Origin: Liolophura sinensis
Lineage: Eukaryota; Mollusca; Polyplacophora; Chitonida; Chitonidae
DNA: 60,000 bases
NCBI RefSeq assembly: GCF_032854445.1
Contig: NC_088302.1
Location: 30,971,979-31,031,978 of the forward strand
Direction: 5' to 3'
Shown here: positions 27,701 through 39,700 of the stretch, piece by piece
How the letters are laid out: the number at the start of each line of letters is the position of its first letter
Numbering within the stretch: position 1 is the first letter of the stretch
The notes under the pieces: model-generated
Told to the model about the DNA's origin: nothing
What the model saw: only the letters and a program-made list of their open reading frames with translations
Databases searched by the model: none
Position numbers and translations under genes: made by a program

Positions 27701-30700
27701 AATTATACTTTTAATTTCTAGAAGTAAAACAACTCATCAGATGCATTTTTTTGTTTTCATTTTTTTTCCCATATTACAAGTAAAGTGAGAAAGAAATCGA
27801 AAATCGGGACAGTTCGCCTTTAATAAACATCATACAAACATCAAATAAAGATACTGTATCTCTGTAAAAGATCAAGACAACATCTTTAAAATACTACCAG
27901 CCCTGACTGTTCAAAGTTGTTTTTTTTTTTTCAGCCATAAATCAGATTCTATTTCTCAGCTGACTTTTAACACAAGGATGTCTCGATGTCAATGCACTTG
28001 AGTACATATAGCAAGCGTCTGACATGCAGCTAGGTATAAGACGTGAATCTAAAGAATTCCCCTGTACACCTGTAATCAATCTGCTCACAAGCATTCACTT
28101 GTTTACAGTTTAGCCTGTGCACCTGTAAATTTCATAACGTGAAACAACCTAAAACATTAACAGGGCGACAGGAAAATCAAACTGAAAGGTGAAACAGAGA
28201 AAAATACATACAGCAAACCTCCGTAAGACAACCCTTTATTCGGAGCGAAGCTAAAACTTAACATATTCTGTATGAACTCAGTTATCAAGAGGATTTTGTG
28301 AGCTATTTTAATGTCTAATGAAATTATAATGTCCCATTATTTTCCACTTATATTATACATAGGCATACACTTTGGTTTGTCTAATTTAAGTGTTCATCTC
28401 AATATATAAGAAAGTGGTAGTTTAGGGTTATTTTCCTGCCTTACCTTTCAGAAGGGTTGACACACATGTATCTAGAGCGTCTGACAACAGTTTATCTGGT
28501 GTACAGGAACATTCCGAGCCATTCAAACACATTGCGTAACATTTGACCCCTGTGTGTAGGCTTGCCTCAGTGGAAGCATAATGTCAGTTCAGGTAAATAG
28601 ACTGAGGTTTGATGATACACTCTCCTGTTCCCACCTAATCCTATGCAACACTGAGGCGAACAGACATGGGGCTCCACAGGGGGGTTCTCACCTAATCCTA
28701 TACAACACAGAGGTGAGCAGATATGGGGCTCCACAGAGGTTTCCTACATAACCTGATACAGATCACAGGAAAGCAGATATGGGGCTCCACAGAGGTTTCC
28801 TTCATAACCTGATACAGATCACAGGAAAGCAGCTGTGGGGCTCCACAAGGGGTTCCCACTTACTCATATATGACACTCTGTTTGCAGAGATTTAGACTGA
28901 TGGAAAGAATGGGACCCCATAGTCCTATCATTACACAGGTGAGCAGACATGGGATTAAGATGGATGGGGAGACTGGGATCTCATAGTCCTATCAATACTC
29001 AGGTGAGCAGACATGGGATTCGGGTGGATGGAGAGACTCGGACCTCAAAGTCCTATCAATACACAGGTCAGCAGACATGGGATTCAAATGGATGGAGAGA
29101 CTGGGACCTCAAAGTCTTATCAATACTCAGGTAATCAGCTATCAAGGTCGAAGAGGTTTACAGTAATCGCAGACAAGCTTAATATAAGAAATATTAATAT
29201 ATAAGAAATATAGAATATTAGGAAAATTACATTATAATTATGATACAATATACTGTTGAGCCTGCATGATTAATGACAGTCATGGTCCAAATTTAAACTT
29301 TAATCCGAAACCAAGCGACAAGAATGCATACTTCAAGAAAAAGGGAATGTTTGAATTCCCTCCCTGCCACATGCAGCAAGATCGATATTCTGATTTAGAA
29401 CGGCTGTTAACAAACAGGGCTTCCTGGGCTGACACTAGACAACAGAAGCCACAGCCACTGCTCCTGTATATGCGCTTGCATTTTCTAACAGTTCAAGCAC
29501 GCCCTCATGTTAGCCTAATGGGTGAGGCTCTACCTTGCACTAGCAACTTAGGCCAGCTGCTAAGATATGTATATAAGGAAAAGAGTTTTGTTTCGTTTTT
29601 TAAATTTTTTTTCTTAAATACAGGTACATGGTGACAAAAACAAGGCAATATCCAGATTTCCTTTGTTAAATGGGAGCAGTTTAAGGTGTTAACCACCCAC
29701 AATCCTACCTTACCAAAGGTAAGTGTAAGGATTTAAAAAAAAAAAAAAGCTGGTAAGTGTATTAAGAAATACTGAAAGATATCTAAAGCATATCTTTAAT
29801 CTCATATTTTTCTGCCTGGTCCATAGCAAGAAGTCTGTCTTCGGTATAAAAGACATAAATAATGTAGAAAATGGAAGAATTTTCCCACCGTCAGGTGTTA
29901 ATAGGTGTGCATTTAACTTTCCATTAGTATCGGTAAATGTCAGGGCCTTTTTTGAAGGTCTGCTGTATAAAGGATTTGCCTATTCTAAAAGCTTCTCTTA
30001 CAAAGTGTAACACTTTTATATGCAACACAAAGAGAAAAAATACAAAATAAACCTTTAATCCGAAGAAGATTTGAGGAAAATGAAAGACTTAACACATTAA
30101 CAGAATTTGCATGAGTGTACTCAAATAAATATTTATAGGTCAAGTCAGTGACTTAAATACCAGAGTTCACTTCATCACAGAAAACAGAATGAAAAGATTC
30201 CATTTATTCAAACATTTTCTCCTCCACTTGCAGGTATCAAAAGGCATCGAAAAGAAATATTTCTGTAGCTATGCAACAATGCCTTCAGTGTCTTCAGAAG
30301 ACGAGTTTCTCACATAGGGGCGTGGCCGTCAGCGCAGAACTGAGCCATGCCTGTTAATGGGAAACCGAGGAATTTTAATAATATTTGCTTATCTAATATG
30401 TTATAGTGAACAAGCTCGGTGAAGTGGGAAATGGGCATGAGCAGGAGAAAAGCCATATCTGATATGGCGGTAGAGCAATGTTAAAAAGCTTAGCATTGCC
30501 TGAAGAGTGTAAATCTCACATACATCTGAAACTAAACTGAACAACAAGAGAGAATTTCATTAAAGTGTGACATAAAAACCAGGGGTATAAATTAATCTCA
30601 AACAGCAACTTAAAATAGCAATATCTTTTATCTGTGTAGACAAAAATGTAATCACCTCAGAGAGAGAGAGAGCAATCTTGCTCTATATGCTTGTAGGGGC

Positions 30701-33700
30701 TTCCGTGGCCTAGTGGTTTGCATGCTAGTGCAGCACAATGGCCCAGGAGCCTCTCACCAATGCAAGCACTGTGACTTCAAGTACCTTACATGGGTGTTGA
30801 TACAGTTATAATATATACATTTTGCAAAACTGATGGTACTTTTATTACATTTGTGTACTTCATGCTCTTTCCAATATATGTCTAACCAATAGAGTGCGAA
30901 GACTGTGACCCTAAAGGCCATATACAGCCAATTCAACGATGAACATGAATATTGCATTACATCTACTAACAAACATACTTACCTACAGGTAAATAATGAA
31001 TTCTGATCAATACAGGTACATACATGTACGATAATCAGGCCACAGGTAATGGTAAGTAATATGTACACGTAATATGGGTATAGAACCATTAAAAAGACCT
31101 GGATATAAATAACTTGGCATGAGGATGATATATAGACAAGCTTACATGTACATGATGATGTAGGAGGCAAAACTACACAACCTGCGGATGGTCGTGGGTT
31201 TCCCCCGGGCTGTGCCCGGTTTCCTCCCACCATAATGCTGGCCGCCGGCGTATAAGTGAAATATTCTTGAGTACTGCGTAAAACACCAATCAAATAAATA
31301 AATCAAATCGATCACATTTTATCATGTTTATAAACCCATGATCCTGACTTCAACACTATGCAGATGTATTTTTGTAAATGTACATTTTATTATTCCATCT
31401 TAACTGGTGAAAATTTTTTCACTGCTCTAGTCACATGTAAACTAATCATGGTACAGATGCTCCCATTTTTAACACACGATTTTATTTATTTATAAAAATT
31501 TATCCATTTGTTTATACAAATGGTGATTATAATGCCATACCCAGAAATATTTTGCCATTATACAACAACAGTTAGTTTTATGAATGAAGAAAAAACAAGG
31601 TGTTCAAAGTAAACCACTGGACTCTTCACAAGCTACAGGCATGACAAGCCTCCTAAATGTGACAGGGCCATCAATGATCCAGAATGCCGTTGCTGTGAGT
31701 TCAAGTCTAGCTCATGCTGGCTTCCTCTGCATCTGTAACCTGCAGATGGTCGTGGGGTTCCTCCCACCATAATGCTGGCTGCTGTCATGTTAGTGAAATA
31801 TTCTTGAGTATGGTGTAAAACACCGATCAAATAAATAAATTTAACAGAGCCATACTTGAAGCAGTGAAAAATGGAACGGATCCTGCAACCTCAACAGAAA
31901 GGCACTGACTGGCTTAATTAACACACTATACTGCTGATGAATTATTTATTTATTAATTTATTTATTTGACTTAACACAATACACAAGAATTTACCATGGT
32001 GGGAATCCATGCCACAGAAGCTAAACCACCAACCTTCAGCAAGTTACTGATGAACTTTCCTATGTGCAACATACACACTTGAATGTTAAGTTGATTGAAA
32101 GACTATTAATATAGACTGCACGTGCAAATGGCCCTGTGAATGCCATTGAATAATTATTGTCACAGGGGCCCCTCGAACAGGGTAACCCAAGAAATTCCCT
32201 TCCCAAGACCTGGTTTGAGCCCCCACCTCGTGTGTCCTAGTGGTGACTAACAGCTCAACCACGAGCGCGAAGACTACAAATATAGTAACAACATAAGAGT
32301 ATACTTACAAGTCCAGCTATTGGTGTGGACAGCTTGTTGATGCGTGTTATAGAGCCAGGCTTAAGTCCGTTCACTAGTCTGGGGAGAAAATTACACACAG
32401 TAACAGTAATACTTATATAACACTACTGATATCCCCCTGCGATTAACCCCAAACTCTGATGTCAAACAGCGAGGGTATCATGGGGGGGAAATTTTGCACA
32501 TGAAATGTCAGGGTATCACACTAACCACCAATTCCTAACACAAACAAGTGTTAAAACCAACCACACACACTTTCCTAGATTGACTAGTAACTATACTAAC
32601 ATTATACAATTTACAAAGGACAATATAATATAACTAGCCTGTCAGGTTGATGTATATAAAGTTTAAAAGACCACACAGGTTTACAGACTGCGACACTCAG
32701 TCATTACCAAAATTCTTCCACAATTTTATAATGTTTACACTGTGCGCACAATTAGGCCATAGGGAGAGTCTATATGTCAGGTATTAAAGGTACTCTTGTT
32801 TCAATTATCAGCCCTGACATTTTGAGCTATCAAAGTCATTTTATCTCCACAATCAAATTGCTAAAATGGACAAATTAAATACATGTAACTACATCTCCAA
32901 TTCCATTCTCGTAACTCAACTCAAAACTCAACTGCCCTCTATCACACACAAAAACATTTACAAAATCCAAAAAAAGTTCCACATCCCTTCTCTCTTAACT
33001 TTTTGTCTGAAATCATTACAATGACACAAGTTACCAGTAACAAGATAAACAGGTAAAATAAAATACGAAGTCTTGTGAAAATGGGCTCAACAGGTAACAA
33101 AAAAAAAAGCTTTAAATTTGTGATAACTGGTCCTTTTTATGTGTTATATCATACATCTTCAATTATTTGAATGTTAAAGTCAAATATGAAAGAAAATTAA
33201 ATTATACACATTGCAGCCTTAATTCAGGTGAAACAAGAGAATAATTTCATCAATTTTCACCCAAAAATATGTATCTGTAGCAGCTGGTGAACATCCAAAG
33301 CATAAATCCTTAATTAAGTACCATAAATATACAGTCTGTCAATATTTAGCATGCAAATGAATTTGACATAAACATGTGCACTGCTAAATTGTTCTGAAAG
33401 GGGTCATTGGACACCTTGTACAATAGAGTTATCCCCCTTGAAAATGTATTGCTCATAGGTGTGGCTCAAAGGTAGCTTAGGTTCACTATCATTTGACACC
33501 ATGAGGAAAATTTCACTGACCTTTACAACTCGAATCCTTCCACATGTTTGGTATGCGCTGATTAACTAATTCATCTGTAAAGTGAAGTAAAACACGTCAA
33601 ACCCATCGTCGTTAAACTATCTTTGAACAGTAAATCCAGCCATTAAGATTTAAATGTTTGAATCAAGCAAGTTTTAGTAACGTCCTCCATGTTTTAAACT

Positions 33701-36700
33701 CAACCTTCATCCAAGTTCCAGCAAGGTACCTGCTGGTGGTTTGAAACTTTCTTCCCACAGGACTTTTCATGGAGAATTTGTTTTGCAGTTCTGTTTTTTT
33801 AGTTCATTCAAATAAAAGGGTACTCTGGCCATTGGGTTTTGTAGTAAAAAGTCAGCCCGCTCCTACATTGCTGGAACATGGTGGAAGTTTGACTTTAGAA
33901 AGTGGCAAACATTGCTTTGACTTTCAAAAGCTGGACCACTGGTAAAAGATGGTTTACCAATGCTGGATTCTGGCTTTGATAATTGTTGACTCTACACTTC
34001 CGATGACTTTATAATAAAGAATCAGTATACCGAACATGTGGATGAGTTTAAATTGTAAGGGTCATGAAGTGAAATTGGACATTTGCTCTATGTAAGGATT
34101 GCTCTGCTAGCCTCTGAGCTAGCCCGGCCGCTACCCTAATTCCTCAACCTTTTCGCATATGAAAGGGTAACTTTCAGTGCAATTTATGCATATTTTTAAT
34201 TCGATTTTGGAGACAAAACTACATTAGCTGGAAAGGCCAATTTCAGGGCATCTCAAAAAGTGTAATTTTATCAGTTCACAGAGAACAATGCCTTCAGAAT
34301 ATGCTTGAATAAACATCTTGCAAACATGCGAAAGGGTTTAAGAATGACAGTACATGTTTTTCTGTTGTGTATTACACAAATTCAGTGACAAAAATGTATC
34401 ATTAACGCACACACGTAAACTAAATTAACCTTTAGCAAAAATGACTGACTGTAAAATTATTTTACTGAGGTAAGAAAATCAAAATGACGACATAAACATA
34501 ATCATCCTGATAAAAACGTGTGTTGAATATACAGGAAGAAAAAAACATGTGAAGCGTTTAGGATCTTCATAAAGATAACAGGCTACTTGGGTTGGGTTTT
34601 TCATAGTCATTATCTGCTTGCATCCTATTGGCCATCAGTCAGGTCAAGGTCACAAAAAACATTCTCAAAATCATTACCTCATTCATGTATCTGTGTATAC
34701 GAGAAAACAGATTAAACTATTATACAGATATAAATTTGTATTTGAATTACTTATGGTCTAGTACAGCTTAATTAGTGTGCAAAATATCCATTGAGGAGGA
34801 TTCTTCATTCATGAATAAGTACATGTAGAAATTGGGTGTTACTGAAAAAGTATTTACAAGTAACAAAAGTAGGAAGTTTTGCCACAATCATTTATCATAG
34901 TAAAGACAAACAAAAAAACCCAAAGAAAAAAAAAACAGAGAAAAAGCTCCTCAAATGGTGCATACATGTAACGAACTTATTGCTTAATTATTACGAATGA
35001 ATAATTAATCAATTAATACTCATTTACTGGAAAAGTTAAGTCACTAGTAAATTAAAATAACAACTGCGAAACTACATATACATTTGCATACCATAATTTA
35101 TCACATTTTATTAAAATTGTTACTTTTGACGTCCCCTAGGCTAAATGCAAAAAATTTGTTGAAACACTAAACTGGCTTAATACATGTATATGACTTCACT
35201 ATGGCATTATGGATTAAGGAGGTTCAAATTGCCAACAAAGGATAAATAGCTGTTAACACATACAATTCTTCTTCCAGATCTTCTGATTTAAATTTCAGCA
35301 CTACAGGATATATCCTGCTTATCAACAGTTTAAGCAGAATACAAATTTATAATTCGTCTCAGTGCCCAATCTCTTACTGCAGCAGTTAAATTCCCTACCT
35401 TCAGGCTTAAGCACGTTTCTTCCCTCAAGAACAAATTTCCCACATACCTAAATCCCACATATGAATGACAAAACAAACACTTTTTGTACAGCTCTCAGCT
35501 TATATACGCATATTTGTTGTTTGGGTGAAAACAATGCATTGCCACAGGCTATAGCTACTTACTCGCAGAGCAATACCCCATTCTGTAATGACCTTCTTAA
35601 GTCATCAGGGTGCGATAATTTCTTTTTCGTCACTGCCTGAAAAGAAAGAATACTCAGGATTAAAACAATTTTCTGGACGTACAATGCTTTGCTTTTAAAG
35701 GCGAAACTAATCTTTCACATGCCTGCAGTTAATTAAGTAAGGGTTGTACTAGCCTGTATAGCTGAAATAGTCACTGTGGTACCCATATATATATGTAGTA
35801 ACTGGTAGTACAAGTTGAGCTCATTGCAGTACCAGCTGGGATTTGAACCCATGACCTCTGCCCTCTCAGGTCACAACATACAACACTTTCCCCCCTTAAA
35901 CAGCTGGGTTTACAGCACAGTATGTACACAAATACAAAACATCCTGAGGCAGATTTACACCCAACAGAGCAATATACACTCATGACACATGTCACAAATG
36001 TCAAACCACTAAATCAGTAATGGCTGATAAAGGTCCCCGATACAGTACATGTAAATTTCTAACAGTATTAAACTCAAAGTCAGTCTCCAACATAACTTAT
36101 GTTTAATATGTTTCAACATTCAGCTTCATGCTCCTAAAATGTTTTTCTGGTCATTCCGAATCAAACCTTATATATTTATATACTTATATATATATATACT
36201 ATATTTGTTCTCCTTTAACTGCTAAATAAAATTGGCTAGTTTTGTTGCCTGAACAAATCTAAAAGCTGGTTAAGGCTTATTAAAGGTTTCAAGTCACTAC
36301 TGAAAACTTTTAATGAAGAGTCTCTCAAATAATCATATTTAGAACAAATGATTAATTGAGGAAAGTTTGTACAATGTATTATCATCTGTGGTCCCATGAC
36401 ATGCATATACCAAACAATCAATCCTTCACCTACACTATTTTTAATTTAATCTACTTGTCTGATTCAGACAATTTTACTGATCTCGGATGCTTTTGAGGTT
36501 CGTTTGCAAGATAAGATGAAAAATGTACATTTCAGCACCAAAAGTAATATTTTAAGACCATTAGTTTCCTCTAAAAAGGCTGAATTTGAGGCAATTTTTT
36601 GGACCATGAATAACCATACTCTGATTTTAACAGATCTGTGGCAGATGTACCTAATGTTATTAAATATCAGTCAAAAATAAAAGTGATGGACTTAAGATTT

Positions 36701-39700
36701 GCATCTGGTTTACAATTGCTTCCTAGTTGTCTCACTGCATGTATACACTAATAAAAAATATGTGTCATTTTTTAGAATAATCAAACTGCAACCTATACTT
36801 CAGTTTGTCAGCAGATGTCCTTCTGGGAAAAAAAAAATGACATTTTCTTACAAGGTCATATATATTAATTTATGCAAGAAAAAAAAAGCATTGATAATCC
36901 CCATTTTATGTAACTTAGCCATATACCTATGTATATCAAAAAAGACTCAAAGAAGTCTTGGGTATTCTGTTGATGAAAGAAGCCTTTTTTACACCATGAC
37001 GGTTAATTTATGGCTTGTCAACAAATACACATTTAGGCTATGACATTGGTTTGGTAATAAAAATTAACATGTAATTTGTGGCTTGTTGTTTTTGATTACT
37101 GTCTGTAATTGAGAGCGTGTAAGCGTTTACACGCATTTTGTTTACATCATCCTGTCAAGGTGAACTACTTTAAGTAGTTCTCGTCAGGTGTTGCCGCTTA
37201 TCTTATCTGTTGATCACAACTCGATCATTTCTTCCTCACTTAACCTTTGATGTCAGTCACTACACTATGCGCATCTTGTAAGGCCACTGGTAACACATTT
37301 TTGCATTAATGAGGTATCACAGATGAATATATACAGTCATACGCGGATCAATGTAAAGACGCTGGTGTGGAGGAAGAGATATGCGGGCAAATATGTACAT
37401 TAAATTAAACAGTGAGCCTGGTATTTACAATTCTCAAACCGCCTATGGCCATAGCAAGGGCTCACCTGTTAAAGGGTATCAAGCTTTTCAAGAACATGTA
37501 TTTGGACAAATTAATTTTTTTCCGATGAACATGATTTTCCACGATTTTTTTTGTGATTTTCTTTGATATTTTGATTTTGCTTGCAGCCTAGTTGTATATT
37601 TATATATGTATTTTGGGTACCAAAAACTTTCCCACTTCAAATTGTTGCTACAGTTTCATTTCAGGTTTAATATCCTCGACACATGAACTGCTGGAACACA
37701 ATACAACCCACCATACAGCCATTATTAAGTGAAGATAATAAAACCTTGCCTGCAAAAGATAAAACCTTGCCTGCAAAAGATAACACCTTGCCTGCAAAAG
37801 ATAAAACCTTGCTTGCAAACAACAGAATGAACTTCCCAGTTTGCATCATATAATCACACTTTGTGATAAGACAAAATACAAAAGCAAATTTCTATTTTAT
37901 TTTTATTCCAAGTTTTGGAATTTTAAGAGTCAACTTTCCCAGGAAACAAAAATTAAAGTTGGATTCAAAATACATCTATTCGTTGATGTCTAATTTAAGT
38001 TGTCAATTTAGTACATGTGTACACACACATTTAGTATACTTATTCACAAGGTCTTAGTCATGTGACTTATAAAAACGTCACAACATCCCATCAATCTACA
38101 CACACACATATAAAAAAAAACAACACAAAGATTCTCTAAACTTGCACTCATAAATGTCACTTTAATGAACACACACACACACATCCTTTCAGATATAATT
38201 GCCAATATTTCTACATGACGCAGATGTGTATGACAGCTTTAACAGACAATGTATTGTAAGTAGTCTAGTTAAGATGTTTCACATATTCTAGAACTGTGAG
38301 AACCAGTGCAGTAAGCTAGTACAATGCTGGCCTATCCTACAGGAAAGCCTTAATGTTTTAGTATGAGGGAAGTCACCATGATTAAAGTATCTATATCAAC
38401 TACTAATTCATACAAGGTAGTTTGTTTACTTATTTTTACCAGGATCAACCACTGCAACCAAATACAAATTTTTTTGGTCAGTTTTTGAAGATGAAAGCTG
38501 TAGTGCATAAGGTCAGAGGATATCCATAAACCTATATGCTGCGCAACTCATCCTATAATTGACTTTCATAAGATCTTGATAAAAAAAAACTAGACATTTT
38601 TCTCCTGACATTGCCACTGCATAAAATAAATACTGTATTTCCCGGAAAGTTTTGTATGTCAAAACGCGCTTTCAAAACTATAGATGCGGTCACTTCAGTT
38701 TTTAAACTAAAACTTGTCAAGAAATGATGAAATCAAACATCACAAAAAACTGCGAAGTGGCCCTGTAAGAAGGATGAATAAATCAGTCAAGCAAAATAAG
38801 TCACTTGAAAAGTGCTAAACTTTTTTGATATACACTAAGAATTAAGAGAAAATGGGTAACTTCATTCCGTCAAAGCTAGTACGGGTTAGAACATCACTGT
38901 ATAGTTCCAGACAAAATAACAGCATGCAGATGTATGTTATTTATCCCAAGAAATGATGGAGGGAAGCTCATATTAATTGCCATGGAAACAGATGTCTGCA
39001 GTAACATGTGTTGCCATGGTGAACACCTTGATAACCTTGTAGAAACTGGTTCTGGTGTTTGCCAAGTCTGTCCAATCTGGACATTTAAATTAGTTTACAT
39101 TTATATTCCGGCTATAGTCATTCATACTGCAGTAAATCACAGGTAAATCTCATGGAATTCTTAAATAACTATTTGCTCCGCTGTATGCACCGTAATATAG
39201 TCCAGTTATTTGTTGGTGTAAAATTCCATGAAATTGAATTTTTATCCTGAGTACATATTTAATAATTACAGTTTTTACTTCACATCAAATCGCACCTCAG
39301 CAGCTTTGCTACACAGTGTAATTTCACAGGCCCACATAATGGTCTTTTACCAAAAATCCATACCTTTTTCTTTTCAACTATTGAAGTAAAACTGCATTTG
39401 ATGGATTAGCAATCTCCAAGACTTGGCAAAGTATGTAATTTAAATCCGTACAGAGAAATACCTTGAAATAAACTATTTTGTTAAACATGTAAAAAGTTTA
39501 AGCAACATTTTACACTTACAAAAGTTATCTCTAGATCTTGACAACTACTTGACAACACATTTCATTATTGTTTGTTCTTATTTGCAATACAAAAAAAGCA
39601 TACTACTGCATACTTTATTACAAACTATTAAATCATACTTGACGTGAGTAGCAATTTCCTGGAGCTATATTAAAAGACACAATGCACAGGTGCAAGTTTT

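Larger units (their letters stand above)
18128..32308. other. Intron 3 of the LMO7-like gene, no other gene seen
   Basis: 14.2 kb, the largest complete intron. It holds several SINE fragments, arrays at 21.6-22.1 and 28.6-29.1 kb, a probable MITE at 27.05-27.82 kb, a C tract of about 20 bases near 19164 and a tRNA-like fragment at 26.0 kb. No exon-like coding stretch is recognised. Confidence 0.55.

Noticed and set aside
28949-29204. Two repetitive open frames
   Set aside because: They are produced by the 64-bp tandem repeat, whose period shifts the frame in each copy.
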